The notes under the pieces were generated by a model. It saw only the letters and a program-made list of their open reading frames with translations. It ran no database searches and had not been told where the DNA came from. A DNA stretch of 64,000 bases, from assembly GCA_025200525.1 (NCBI GenBank), contig CM045767.1, positions 122,934,346 to 122,998,345 of the forward strand, written 5' to 3'. Positions 1 through 11,428 of the stretch are shown here, piece by piece (the stretch's first letter is position 1; each line of letters begins with the position of its first letter). This stretch comes from Camellia lanceoleosa. Its lineage: Eukaryota > Streptophyta > Magnoliopsida > Ericales > Theaceae. The position numbers and the translations under genes were made by a program.

Positions 1-1251
1 ATGATGCCAACTATATATAGGGAGGGTTATGTGGCTGGCCACATGTGCACTTGATGCTTGCTGGGCAAGCATTTCACTTGTATAAAGCAGGAATGGGGCT
101 ATGAAGGTGGAAGGAAAAAGAAACGAAGAGGGGAAAAGAAATAAGAAAGAAAGAAAGAAAAAAGAGGAAGAAGGAAAAAAATGGTGGAAGTTGAAAGGAT
201 TTTTGATAGTGGAAAGAAAGAGTAAGGTATTAAAGTTAAGGTGAGTTATATTATACCTTGAGTCACCAAAATATATTTTACATACGTTTTGACTTACCAA
301 AATCTGTTTTATACAAGTTATGTTTTATTAGTATATTAATAAAAATTATGTTTTATAAATATTTCAGTTACGTGGTTCTATTTCTGAACCCTAATTGCTT
401 AAAAGGAAACCCCTGGATATGTTTGTTTTACTTTTAAAGAATATTTGGCTATAACCTTATATACAATTATATTTTGTAAGTACCACCACGGGAGTCCCAT
501 GCCTTGGGGGACTTAAATAACTATTGGCCTCTGTTTGGTGATTTTGTGGCCCTCTGATCCATTGACCTCTGTTCTGTGCGGAGCCAAGTGCTACACTATT
601 GTGGGAGCCACCTCTAGAATCTGTACGAGCCACCTCTTGAATCCGTACCTCTGTTATGTGCGGACCAAAGTGCTATGTGGAGCTAAGTGCTACACTATTG
701 TGGGAGCCACCTTTAGAATCCGTACGAGCCACCTCTTGAATCAGACTGCTCTGTTACATTGTCACTTACTGCTCGCTCGTACCGTAGTTATGGTTAGTTA
801 TTTACATAATTTCTGTATTTCAGTTCTGCTACTTAAATGATTTATGTACCAAACTGAGTTATCTTAAATGTTTTGGCCTAACTAACGATCCATGATTATT
901 TCGTGTCCCTTATACTCTTGGTATAATATTTCTCTCTCTGCCATGTGCTTATAGTTGTTTACTAATTTTCAGGAAACAATGCAATTCAGAAATAGTCTTT
1001 AGAAAGTCTTAGATGCGGGGCTAAGGAATAGACACACACAGCACTTTTTGATATTTTTATATGTAGATATCGGCCTTTTTGGTCAATAAATTTTGTAATA
1101 AAAATAAAAGCTCCAATGATTATTTTGGTACTCTTATTTAAATATTACTTCCGCTCGTGTTTATTTATTTGTTTAAGAATTGGCCGTAGGTAATTTCAGT
1201 TACTGGCCATCACGATACTTAACCATTGGGTACGGGGAGCAGGTCGTGACA
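1..1251 (+). repeat. 5' LTR of Tekay-like gypsy element (left end outside window)
   Basis: This segment is repeated almost exactly at 2164-3429. It ends GTCGTGACA and is followed at once by a tRNA-iMet-type primer binding site, which makes it the upstream LTR. Comparison with the downstream LTR shows that about 207 bp of its left end lie outside the window. A TATATATA box is at 12-19, a GAAA-rich purine tract at 112-180, and a roughly 80-100 bp block (GCGGAGCCAAGTGCTACAC...) occurs twice between about 565 and 750. The short open frame at 535-840 is only this repeat read through and is not a gene. Confidence 0.9.
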
Positions 1252-1253
1252 AA

Positions 1254-1265
1254 TGGTATCAGAGC
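1254..1265 (+). other. Primer binding site (tRNA-iMet type)
   Basis: TGGTATCAGAGC begins two bases after the LTR end. This is the standard complement of the plant initiator methionine tRNA 3' end. Confidence 0.85.
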
Positions 1266-1940
1266 AATGATTTTTTTAGAAAAAAAAAAAAAAAAAAAAA
1301 AACATCATTGGAGCATAGGACACATGCAAATTTAAGAAGTAGGATGGCGGGAAATTAGTACCGAATTATTATATTTTGTTCGTCGATTTAATTTTATATG
1401 ATTATATATATATAATAATTTTTTTTTAGTGTGTCTAATTTGTGAAGGATATTAGATATAATTTATATTTTTTATAGTAAAAAAAGGATAAAAAAAAGAA
1501 TGATGTCGGGCTCAAGCACCCACCAAAATTATAATATAATTAAATACATATAATTTTCAGTTCAGTATTCAAAAAAAAAATTATTTTGATGTTTTTTTAA
1601 AAAGTGTGTTCAAATTATAAAGATACTAATTTTGAAACTATTTCCCATCAATAAAAAGTTCATCTCAAAATTTTCAATTCTTGCATATAATTCTGTCATT
1701 GTGTTCTCTTTTTTATTTATTTTTATCGTAAACAAAATGAGTGAAAAGTTTTTAAAGTCGCTCCTTATTTCTTATTTTGGCCCAAACGATTTTTGACAAC
1801 TAGGCAGTGAGTTGTTTTTGGTAAAGTTTTTTTTAAGGTAATACTTTCTATCAAATTAATCATCTAATATATATATATATATATTTATCAGAGTGCGCAG
1901 CGGATAGCTTACACATGGCAAATTTCGAGAACGAAATTTT

Positions 1941-1956
1941 TAAAAGGAGGGAAGAT
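1941..1956 (+). other. Polypurine tract
   Basis: TAAAAGGAGGGAAGAT lies directly against the TGTAACAACCC start of the downstream LTR, the expected place for plus-strand priming. Confidence 0.8.
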
Positions 1957-3429
1957 TGTAACAACCCAGATTTTTAATTATTCTGTAGAATTTATACTAA
2001 TATTATTTAACCCCAATTCGGAAAATATATAATTTATTATATATTATTATGCGTAATTTTATAAAAATAATATAATTAGTAAGAAATTTAGGGGTTCAAA
2101 TATAAATAATTAACTAATCTATCCTTATCTATTTTTGAGGGATAAGATTAAAGCGTATAGGTGATGATGCCAACTATATATAGGGAGGGTTATGTGGCTG
2201 GCCACGTGTGCACTTGATGCTTGCTGGGCAAGCATTTCACTTGTATAAAGCAGGAATGGGGCTATGAAGGTGAAAGGAAAAAGAAACGAAGAGAGGAAAA
2301 GAAAGAAGAAAGAAAGAAAGAAAAAAGAGGAAGAAGGAAAAAAATGGTGGAAGCTGAAAGGATTTTTGATAGCGGAAAGAAAGAGTAAGGTATTAAAGTT
2401 AAGGTAAGTTATATTATACCTTGAGTCACCAAAATATATTTTACATACGTTTTGACTTACCAAAATCTGTTTTATACAAGTTATGTTTTATTAGTATATT
2501 AATAAAAATTATGTTTTATAAATATTTCAGTTACGTGGTTTTATTTCTGAGCCCTATTTGCTTAAAAGGAAACCCATGGATATGTTTGTTTTACTTTTAA
2601 AGAATATTTGGCTATAACCTTATATACAATTATGTTTTGTAAGTACCACCACGGGAATCCCATGCCTTGGGGGACTTAAATAACTATTAGCCTCTGTTTG
2701 GTTACTTTGTGGCCCTCTGATCTATTGACCTCTGTTCTGTGCGGAGCCAAGTGCTACACTATTGTGGGAGTCACCTCTAGAATCCGTACGAGCCACCTCT
2801 TGAATCCGTATCTCTGTTCTGTGCGGACCAAAGTGCTGTGCAGAGCTAAGTGCGACACTATTGTGGGAGCCACCTCTAGAATCCGTACGAGCCACCTTTT
2901 GAATCCGTACCTCTGTTTTGACTGTCACTTCTGTGGCCTCTGTTCTGTTCTATTCTGTACCGTGGTTATGGTTAGTTATTTACATAATTTCCGTATTTCA
3001 GTTCTGCTACTTAAATGATTTATGTACCAAACTGAGTTATCTTAAATGTTTTGGCCTAACTAACGATCCATGGTTATTTCATGTCCCTTATACTCTTGGT
3101 ATAATATTTCTCACTCTGCCATGTCCTTATAGTTGTTTACCAATTTTCAGGAAATAATGCAATTCAAAAATAGTCTTTGGAAAGTCTTAGATGCGGGGCT
3201 GCGGAATAGACACATACAGTACTTTTTGATATTTTTATATGTAGATATCGGCCTTTTTGGTCAATAAATTTTGTAATAAAAATAAAAGCTCCAATGATTA
3301 TTTTGGTACCCTTATTTAAATATTACTTCCGCTCGCGTTTATTTATTTGTTTAAGAATTGGCCGTAGGTAACTTCAGTTACTGGCCATCACGATACTTAA
3401 CCCTTGGGTACGGGGAGCATGTCGTGACA
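1957..3429 (+). repeat. 3' LTR of Tekay-like gypsy element, 1473 bp
   Basis: It begins TGTAACAACCC and ends GTCGTGACA, with canonical TG...CA ends. A TATATATAG promoter box is at 2175-2183. The block 2729-2910 is an internal duplication of about 80-100 bp, and its reverse complement reappears in the solo LTR at about 33665-33775, which ties the two LTRs to one broader family. The frame at 2698-3018 is this repeat and not a gene. The left flank of the element is outside the window, so the target duplication cannot be tested. Confidence 0.88.
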
Positions 3430-3728
3430 GAATCGGTGCTCCAATTGTCAACGAACGGGATGAGGAGCGACGAGAAAAGCTATTCCGTGGTTGGTGGAGT
3501 GACGGTGAGAGAGGGAGGAGAGATGAGGCAAAATAGAGAGGACATACTAGGGTAATGCTCCAATAGTGGATCGACGGTGGTGCTCGATGGCAGTGATGCT
3601 TCTTACCCAACGAGAGATTCAATATCAGGAGGAGGGCAATCGGCGTGAGAGAGAGAGAGAGAGTAATGGAATGAGAGAGACAGAGGCGTGAGAGAATCGG
3701 AAGAGAGCAGAAGCGAGAGAGAGAGAGA
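3430..3728. other. Short unique spacer ending in a GA microsatellite
   Basis: This 299-bp stretch separates the gypsy LTR from the copia LTR. It contains purine-rich sequence and (GA)n runs near 3645-3665 and 3715-3728, into which the copia element inserted. No gene is seen. Confidence 0.6.
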
Positions 3729-4748
3729 TGAAAATCCTATGTGATTCGTGATTAGATAAGGATTAAAATATTCCAAAGCCAAAAATTCCAAAAACACTCA
3801 ATCTAAAATCATCAAGCACTTACGAATGTGATTTTAGTTCGTTTGTTTTTTAGGAATAAATAATAAATCAACACAATTGATTTTTTACGTGGAAAAACCA
3901 CAATTGAAGAACCTTCAATTGTAATCAAAAACCACGGGCGAACCGCCACTAATCAATCCACTATAGAAGGACTACAAGGTTACAAAGAAACCATACAAAT
4001 TACCCAACCTAGTCAATTTGTCTCTGAATCTTCAGAACTTTCACCACGCCTTCGCCACGGAACTGATTCTGAAGTTGGTTCCACTCCTCAACTTCACTTG
4101 TCGAATTAACGACTACGTAAAGAAACAAACACCTTTTGAGACTTTACGTAATGATCTTCGGATTCCGCCGAAGAGAACACTCTTGAATATTAAGTATCAA
4201 CCTCTTTGATGTATGAATTTCAACTCATGAGTTTTAGAACTCTCTCAAGAACATCAAAGAAAACTTATCAAACTTTCAGAGGAAAACTTTTTAAACCAAA
4301 CTCTAGAACTCTTGGATCTGATCTAAAAAAAGTGAGTTGGTTTTAGGAGAAAACCATCTACTTATAGAGAACCAAAAGAGTCCCAATCCTGAAAGAAACC
4401 AGTTACTTGAAAATTTCCCGGATTCGGAAGCCCGCAGGGCCGAGGCCCCTCCCGCTCGAGAGAGGAGTGTAAATCGCGTGATTTCTACTAGTGACCTCGC
4501 TCGAGCCACGAGCCCTTTGCTCGAGCGAGGAAAACATCCTTGCAGGTTCAGTAGAGACGCAATGCTTCGCTCGAGCCACCATGCTCTTCGCTCGAGCGCA
4601 CAATCATAGCCTTCAGGTTTTGCCTATACGCAGTCCTTCGCTCGAGCGAGCACTTCCTGGCTCGAGCGAGGAAGGCAAAAAACTTAGGAAAATTACAACT
4701 CAATTACATAGTTTTGTGCGCGGGATTTTGACAAGATAGGTCCTAACA
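3729..4748 (-). repeat. Copia 3' LTR, 1020 bp
   Basis: In element orientation it starts TGTTAGGACC (at 4748) and ends GGATTTTCA (at 3729). It matches 13789-14802 closely. Its U3 carries the CGCTCGAGCG-type motif cluster at 4453-4672, with the first units degraded relative to the other LTR. The minus-strand TATAAG box is at 4361-4366. Confidence 0.92.
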
Positions 4749-4760
4749 ATCTCCCCCTTT
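4749..4760 (-). other. Copia polypurine tract
   Basis: On the minus strand AAAGGGGGAGAT abuts the TGTTAGGACC start of the 3' LTR. Confidence 0.85.
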
Positions 4761-5004
4761 GTCAATACCCGGACAAAACTTTCTAAACAAGATTCCTAAC
4801 CAAAAGAGCTAACTAAAACAATTACAACTCAACTAATGACCTAATAAATTACAACTCAATGAAAAGAAAACAATGAATCCAAACTAGAAAACCATCCAAT
4901 CATTGAGCTGTATAAATAAACCAATAACCGACCGTTGAGCTGTAAAGAAACCAACATAAGCATGCATTCCTCAAACACAACCAATCCTGCAGATTAAAAC
5001 CATT

Positions 5005-5262
5005 AGATACATCCAGACATATATTCAACATATTAGATACATCCAGACATATATTTCCAATACCCAAAATATACATCCAGACATATATTCAACATATTAG
5101 ATACATCCAGACATATATTCAACATATTAGATACATCCAGACATATATTTCCAATACCCAAAATATACATCCATCATATATATCCAATATCCAAATATCT
5201 AAAACAAATATCCAAACATCCAATATCCAAATAGCTAAAACAAATATCCAAACATCAACCTA
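5005..5262. repeat. Short tandem repeats in copia 3' untranslated region
   Basis: Units around ATACATCCAGACATATATTC (about 30 bp, some with an added TTTCCAATACCCAAAATA segment) recur at least five times, followed by simpler AATATCCAAACATC repeats. They lie between the accessory ORF stop and the PPT, so they belong to the 3' untranslated part of the element. Confidence 0.75.
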
Positions 5263-5343
5263 TATCCAATATACCAAATCATCTCCCCCTTTTTGTTCGG
5301 GAAAAACAAAAGTGAAGAGAAAACAAACCAAAAACAACAACCA

Positions 5344-6396
5344 CTAGGAAGATGGTGGAGGATGCTGCAACTGAAGAAGAGATAAAATCTGGGACAACAT
5401 AGCACCGTGCTCATCAAGGCGAGCATCGATATGATCAAGACGACGTGCAAGAGCTGGATCCAAATCAGGCGTATCCGCTGCTGGTCCTGCATGGGCAGCC
5501 TCAACCTCCTCCTCCTCAGCAAGAGGATCATCATCACCACCTGCAACGCCGGGATCACCTGCATGAGAACCCCCAACACCGGACCCACTCCCCCTAACGT
5601 GGGCCTGACTCTGTGAGACGGTGAGTTTGGTAATAGGTTTGACGGGAGAAGCAAACTCATCGTCGTCAAAAACAGGGACATTAAGAGAAGAGAGAAAACG
5701 GTGAAGAAAACACCCATAGGGAAGCCCCAAAGATTTTCGGCCCTCGAAAACTCCAATCATTTTGGATATAATCATCTCTGGAAGGTCAATAGGAAGACGA
5801 TGATGAATACAGTATAAAACATACCCCTGGTCCTGAGTAATATGAGATGAATGGGTGGTGACAAAAATGTTGGCGCACACTATGATGTTAAGAAGACGGA
5901 ACCGAGGAAGCATCTCATTCTGCTGAATGAGAGCCCCAGCGAGCCAAGTCCTCGAAACACCACACAATTCGGAAGCAACCATATCAAAATTAATACCAGC
6001 CCGGGTAAGAATTGGGAAATGACAATCATCAAGAGCTGGAAGACCAAGAAACTCACGAAACACATCATCAGTGATAACAAGAGATTGTTTCCTAACCCAA
6101 GTGTGAAAAGTACAACCTTCGCGATTAATAGAATGCATATTACAATAAAACTCGCGAATGAGACTAAGGTTTTGGGGACCGGAAAAGTGTAACACTTGGT
6201 CACCACCTAAGGGATCAAATAAAGACTGAATAGGAATCACCTCAAATGCATTAGATAAAACATTTCGTTCCAAATGAACTTTCCGAGAGACATAAGACTC
6301 CCTAAACAGTTTAGCCTTTTCTTTTGACTCAAACTTGGAGGTATTGAAGGAAGGGCGTGAAACAGCCATCTTGCGACGCTTGGAAGGTTCTGCCAT
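5344..6396 (-). CDS. SIRE-like accessory ORF, putative plant transposon protein domain
   Basis: An intact 350-codon frame starts at the ATG at 6396 (MAEPSKRRKM) and ends at 5344. The frame can extend to an ATG at 6513, adding a very hydrophobic stretch, but a good splice acceptor (GTTTAG, 6399-6400) sits two bases before the 6396 ATG, so I prefer the shorter start. The central part, including INFDMVASELCGVSRTW and LYCIHHRLPIDLPEMI, resembles the domain annotated as putative plant transposon protein (PF20167-like), from memory. The tail is acidic and Gly/Ala-rich (about residues 260-310) and ends in a likely short coiled coil (ARRLDHIDARLDEHGAMLSQ). It sits where SIRE elements keep their env-like or extra ORF. 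It is the only long ORF in this element without a stop or frameshift. Function unknown. Confidence 0.75.
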   Translation of the reverse strand: MAEPSKRRKMAVSRPSFNTSKFESKEKAKLFRESYVSRKVHLERNVLSNAFEVIPIQSLFDPLGGDQVLHFSGPQNLSLIREFYCNMHSINREGCTFHTWVRKQSLVITDDVFREFLGLPALDDCHFPILTRAGINFDMVASELCGVSRTWLAGALIQQNEMLPRFRLLNIIVCANIFVTTHSSHITQDQGYVLYCIHHRLPIDLPEMIISKMIGVFEGRKSLGLPYGCFLHRFLSSLNVPVFDDDEFASPVKPITKLTVSQSQAHVRGSGSGVGGSHAGDPGVAGGDDDPLAEEEEVEAAHAGPAADTPDLDPALARRLDHIDARLDEHGAMLSQILSLLQLQHPPPSS

Positions 6397-6398
6397 TA

Positions 6399-7135
6399 CT
6401 AAACATACCACAGAGACACAACAGAGACAGATGGAAGACAGAACAAGGCACAATCCAGAAACAGACCACCCCACAACCCCAAGTCCAAACCAAGAAACAC
6501 AGATAAACAGCATGAGTTCATTAGTCCAACAAAAACCATGAGTGCAACATTAAGAAAAAAATCAGATAAGCACAAAGTTAAAGCAAACATGAGGGTGAAG
6601 AGACAAACAGTTTGAAACCATATATCAATTGCCCATTAGAACAAACAAGGAGTATCCAGCCTTAGCAAATGATAATCAAAACAAAAACCTGGATGAACAA
6701 TAAACAATGGCAGTAGCAAAATATGGCACATATGGTCAACAGGTTGGAACAATCAAGCAATGCCAAGATGAGAATTAAAAAAACTTCAATGCCCAATGTT
6801 GAAATATATAACCCTTACAAACAACACAACTGTCCCAAATGCAAAATATATACGAAACACCATGAGCCCTAGAGCATGAGATAAGGACAAAACCGTAGAT
6901 AAGCAAACCCCCAAAAATCAAACAAATCTACTCCCAAGAAAAAACAACCAAAAGCAAGACCCTAGAAGTAATGCATAACCCTAGAAGCAATGCAAATCAT
7001 AACAACCAAACCAAGTAGCTGAGAGTATGAAACAAGCTAAATCAGTAGCAAAAAAATGCAAAAAGAAATTCGAGATGGAGGCAGAGCACACCACAATCCC
7101 AATCCGAAAATAAAACAAAATAAAAAAAAACTTAC
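6399..7135 (-). other. Predicted 5'UTR intron of the copia accessory gene
   Basis: On the minus strand the donor is CATTG|GTAAG (GT at 7135-7134) and the acceptor is TATGTTTAG (AG at 6400-6399), just before TAATGGCA with the start codon. The 737-bp span is AT-rich with several pyrimidine runs and no coding frame. The upstream leader exon would run from roughly 7250 to 7136. Confidence 0.55.
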
Positions 7136-7295
7136 CAATGAGGAGGAATGGGAAGGAGAAATCCCTAAAACCAAGCAAGAAAACCTCAATCGAGTTCAGC
7201 AATGAAGGAACACAAACGCCCTAGGAGAGAGGGAGAGAGAAGAATATGAAGAGAGTAAACAAAAACTGAAGAGACCCCTGTTTTTTAAAAACTGA

Positions 7296-7461
7296 ATCGC
7301 GACAGCTCGCTCGAGCGAAGAATCGCTAGCTCGAGCGAGGGTAACAAAACCGCCAGGTTCGCTCGAGCCAGAAATAGGTCGCTCGAGCCAGAAATACATG
7401 CTCTCAGGTCTGATGCAGAAGCAGAAGCACGCTCGAGCGAGGACCCGGTCGCTCGAGCCAA
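7296..7461 (-). promoter_or_regulatory. CGCTCGAGCG-type palindrome cluster upstream of copia accessory gene
   Basis: At least six copies of GCTCGAGC, mostly within (C/T)CGCTCGAGC(G/C), occur in 166 bp. The same motif fills the U3 of both LTRs just upstream of their TATA boxes. Here it lies upstream of the predicted accessory-gene leader exon, which suggests an internal promoter. A TTTTTAAAAAAC stretch at 7279-7290 may stand in for a TATA box. The T-run at about 7477-7494 marks the upstream edge. Confidence 0.6.
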
Positions 7462-7499
7462 GAAAAAAAACAATTTTTTTTTTTTTTTTTTTTAAACTA

Positions 7500-8403
7500 A
7501 AAACACCTAGGATATTTTTTGTAAAAAACAAGGTGACCGGGTGACAAACTATTTCACAAGAATAAGAGTATCCATCAATTCTGAGTCCTGAAAATTTGAG
7601 AACAAAAAATGAAACAACAGCTCATGAATAAAACAGATAATATTAAATCAAAGCCACACGCATCATGAGAATGCATAACTCAAAAACACACATGAGAGCT
7701 CATATAAAAAATGTGTGTGTGTGCAATCTTAGAGAGCCACAAAGCTAGAGTTAATCCTCGTAGTGATCTGATGGCTGGACCTCCAACAAGAATAACTGAC
7801 CATCACAAAGAAAAGTCAAACCCTTTGGGAATCACGGGTATTTGTTGAGTAAAAGCGGAGCTCCCCCGCATAATGATCCCTTTTTTTTTTTTTTTATAAC
7901 TTTTCTTTCTTGTGGGCACTCACTGGTGGCATACACTGTCGGAGGATGGAGTCCAAACCAGAAGAATGAAATCAAAATGATGGCACTTTGGTTGGTGCCT
8001 CTGAGGTAGCCTTTTCCTCATGCCCAAATCATGTCTTGAGGAGAAACCATGGAAGTGAAATAAGATGGTAGATGGTTAAGAGACTTAACATCACCCATGA
8101 TATACCAAGATAGGTCAATTCCTCAGAAGAGTACAAGAAACACCGTCGATGGTCCATAGAGAACTTTGATCACTTGTGCGGAAACCCCAGCAATGTTTAT
8201 CTCAAGAATGTGTCTGAATGAGATCATGAAGTAAATGAGTATGGGCATTGAGAATGAGCTATGAACAAGGATGAAACAGATCTTGTATGCAACAGCGATG
8301 TTCATATTAATTTTGATGAAAAGATATCGAACTCAAACACAGATAATCACATTCAAGAACGAGAAGTCAACCACTCACACTCACCTTACAAGAAACAGCC
8401 TAG
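7500..8403. other. Non-coding stretch between copia pol and accessory promoter
   Basis: No coding frame with recognisable protein content on either strand. It contains a T-run at about 7879-7896 and ordinary AT-rich sequence. Confidence 0.5.
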
Positions 8404-9911
8404 TTACTGAGACATTACATCCAAGGTCTTTCTAAGAAACTCAAATCGAAGAAGATCAAGGGGTTTTGTAAAAATATCAGCTTTTTGATGCTCAGTAGAA
8501 ACATGTTCCAAAACAACAAGGCCTTCGTCCACTAACTCTCGAATAAAATGATGACGGATGTCAATGTGTTTGGTCGAGAGTGTTGGGACAGATTTTTGAA
8601 ATGTTTATGGCACTTGTGTTATCACAAAAAGTGAGAGTGTTACGCTCAATTCCATAATCATGAAGCATTTGCTTCATCCACAACATTGGGCACAACAACT
8701 CCTGCGGAATGTATTCACCTCGGGATGAAGCGAGAGATAGCATTTTGCTTTTTACTATGCCAAGAAACCAGATTATTCCCAAGGTAAAAACAACCCCCCG
8801 AAGTACTTTTCCTATCATCAGCACACCCTGCCCAGTCGGCATCAGAAAAACCAGTAATTTCAGCTGTAGTATCAGTGGAAAACCAAACCCCAAACCCCAA
8901 GGTCCCATTAACATACTTGATGATGCGTTTTACCGCAAGAAGGTGAGACTCTTTAGGATTGGCTTGGTAACGGGCACAGACACCAACACTGAAGGAAATA
9001 TCGGAGACGGTCGTTAGATACAAAAGACTCCCTATCATACTCCTATAAAGGGTAGGATCAACATCAATACCAGAGGAATCTTTGGAAAGGTGAAGAGTGG
9101 TGCTCATGGGAGTGCGGGCATGTTTTGCAAACTCAAGACCAAACTTTGACACAAGATTTTTAGCATACTTAGACTGAGAAACAAATATACCCGAAGGAGA
9201 CTGTTTAATTTGGAGACCCAAAAAATAAGACAACTCTCCCATCATGCTCATCTCAAACTCATGTGTCATGCAATCCGAAAAATATTTCACAAGATGATCA
9301 GCAGTGGAACCAAACACAATATCATCAACATATATCTGAGCAACAAGAATATGAGACTTAGTATGTTTCACAAATAATGTCTTATCCACACTACCCCTTT
9401 GAAAATCATTATCAAGAAGAAAGGTAGTAAGCCTATCATACCAAGCCCGAGGGGCTTGTTTCAACCCATACAAAGCCTTGTCTAACTTGTAGACATGGTT
9501 AGGACATTTCGGGTCCTCAAACCCTTTTGGTTGCTCAACATATGCCTCTTCTTTTAAGTACCCATTCAGAAAAGCACTTTTCACATCCATTTGAAACAAT
9601 TTAAAGCCAAGAAAACATGCAACACCAAGTAATATGCGAATGGATTCGAGACGTGCAACTGGGGCAAACGTCTCATCATAGTCAATACCCTCTACTTGTG
9701 TGTAGCCTTGAGCAACCAACCTAGCTTTATTTCTCACAACAGTACCATTCTCATCAGATTTATTTTTAAAGATCCACTTGGTACCTATCACATTCATGTC
9801 TCTAGGTCTGGGAACAAGAGTCCAAACTTTGTTACGTTCAAATTGACCTAATTCTTCATGCATAGCATTGACCCAACTATCATCTAGCAAGGCCTCTTTA
9901 ACATTCTTTGG
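8404..9911 (-). pseudogene. Copia reverse transcriptase and RNase H, broken
   Basis: The long open part (8715-9890) encodes a copia RT: the [11 protein letters not shown] start, [21 protein letters not shown], the [11 protein letters not shown] block with the first catalytic Asp, [12 protein letters not shown], and the catalytic YVDD in [12 protein letters not shown]. RNase H follows with SDADWAGC and a primer-grip region ending [12 protein letters not shown] frameshift near 8745 moves the remainder into the frame that reads EYIPQELLCPMLWMKQMLHD and CDNTSAINISK. The typical copia pol end ADIFTKPL is visible near 8470 and the stop is at 8404. An in-frame TAG near 9920 separates RT from integrase. 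Confidence 0.9.
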
Positions 9912-9954
9912 TTCAATCTAAGAAACATAACACATATGTGATACCTCATCCGAA

Positions 9955-11160
9955 TCATCTTCGGGTTTTCATTCGATCTGAAACACTCCCAATTACCTGT
10001 TGAACGGGATGATTCAGTTTCACCCTTGCTGATGGTTTAAGTTCAGGACTTTGGGTGACAGGAGGAACCGGAGTGCTGTTCTTTTGAGCACTCTTTGGAC
10101 TTGAACTTACCTGTGAGGATGGTGCTGTAATAATTTCTTGTGATTGAGCCGCAGCATCTCCTTGATTTTGTGATTCAGTATCCAAGCTTGGAACCTCACC
10201 ATTGTCATCCTCATTTGTTGCTGAAGTGGGTGAACCTGTGTCATCTATAACCACATTGATAGATTCCATTAATGATGAAGTTCGCAGGTTATAGACTCGA
10301 AAAGCCCTACTGTTGGTTGAATACCCTAGGAAAATACCTTCATCACTTCGGGAGTCAAATTTGCCCAAGGGCTCTCTATCTTTGAAGATGTAACACTTAC
10401 TCCCAAAAGTTTTGAAGTATTTTACATTAGGTTTCATACCCTTCCACAATTCATAAGGAGTTTGTAAAGTGTTGGGCCTTAAATACACACGATTTATGAC
10501 ATAAACAGCAGTATTTAAGGCTTCGGCCCAAAACTTTGGAGGAAGACTCTTACTAAGGAGCATGACCCTAGCCATTTCTTGAACAACTCTGTTCTTCCTC
10601 TCAACCACTCCATTTTGTTGTGGAGTAATAGGTGCTGAAAACTCATGCTTAATTCCATGCATATCACAAAAATCCAACGAACTATTTTCAAATTCACGAC
10701 CATGATCGATTCGGATTCTTATGATCGCCAATGGGAACACCTTGTTCATTTTGGATTTTAAGGACTAAAGCCCGAAAGCATCAAACGTGTCGATTTTTCC
10801 TTAAAAATTTACCCATGAGAATCGAGTAAAATCATCAGCTAAAAAATGTATCATTTACCTCCAATGCTTTCAGTGCGAGTAGGACCCATTAAATCCATGT
10901 GAACCAATTCAAGAGGACGATTGGTTGTTAAGCTGTTCACCTTTTTATGCGGAGCACGGGTTTGTTTGCCAAGCTGACATGGTCCACACACGTGGCTCAA
11001 ATTTTACCTAGTTTAGGTACTCTCACAAGTTCTTTGTTGGCTATCTTAGTTAGGTCTTTGAAATTCATGTGACCTAATCTTTGATGCCAGATCAATGTTA
11101 CTTATGATGGCGAGAATGGTAAGTGAGATCATTAGTAGTAAGAATCCCATAGCGATTATC
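9955..11160 (-). pseudogene. Copia integrase, broken in its N-terminal part
   Basis: The open part 9955-10749 holds the C-terminal half of the catalytic core: Asp in RIDHGREFEN, the HEFSAPITPQQNGVVERKNR block with the catalytic Glu, FWAEALNTAVYVINR and the copia-specific KCYIFKDREPLGKFDSRSDEGIFLGYS region. Upstream, scattered frames near 10960-11100 retain the WHQRLGHMNF and CGPCQLGKQ-like zinc-binding HHCC region, but it is split by frameshifts and stops, so no intact integrase can be made. The Ser/Gln/Pro-rich linker towards RT is at about 9960-10260. Confidence 0.85.
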
Positions 11161-11428
11161 GGATGTGCGAACCCCATGTAAAAGCAAGATTTCCCTTTTT
11201 AACCAAAATTTCACATTTATCTTTTGAAAACAATACTTCATGATGGGAATCACACATTTGACTAATGCTCAAAAGATTAGCTTTAAGACCATCAACAAGT
11301 AAGGCATTATCTAGCTTGGGAAGACCAGCAACACTTATAGAGCCCTTACCAATGACTCTAGAAGTGCCGCCATCTCAAAAGTAACAATTCCTCCTTCATA
11401 TTTTTCAAGGGAGGTGAAGTAGGATTTG

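Larger units (their letters stand above)
1252..1956 (+). mobile_element. Gene-less internal domain of a Tekay-like gypsy derivative
   Basis: Only 705 bp separate the two LTRs, whereas an autonomous Tekay/Del chromovirus carries several kb of gag-pol. The start holds the PBS and the end holds the sequence around AATTTCGAGAACGAAAT followed by a purine tract, an arrangement I recognise from the end of Tekay-type pol regions. No coding frame, poly-A-interrupted or otherwise, is visible between them; the DNA is AT-rich with an A-run at 1280-1302 and a TA-repeat at 1867-1883. It is a non-autonomous deletion derivative that would need another element's proteins to move. Confidence 0.8.

Noticed and set aside
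535..3018. Two similar about 100-codon frames (535-840 and 2698-3018)
   Set aside because: They are the same LTR repeat read in each LTR copy, with no domain and no conservation beyond the DNA repeat.
6399..6513. Extension of the copia accessory ORF to the ATG at 6513 with a membrane-like N-terminus (env-like)
   Set aside because: The hydrophobic stretch overlaps the end of the predicted 5'UTR intron, and the splice acceptor immediately before the 6396 ATG favours the shorter protein. Not fully excluded.
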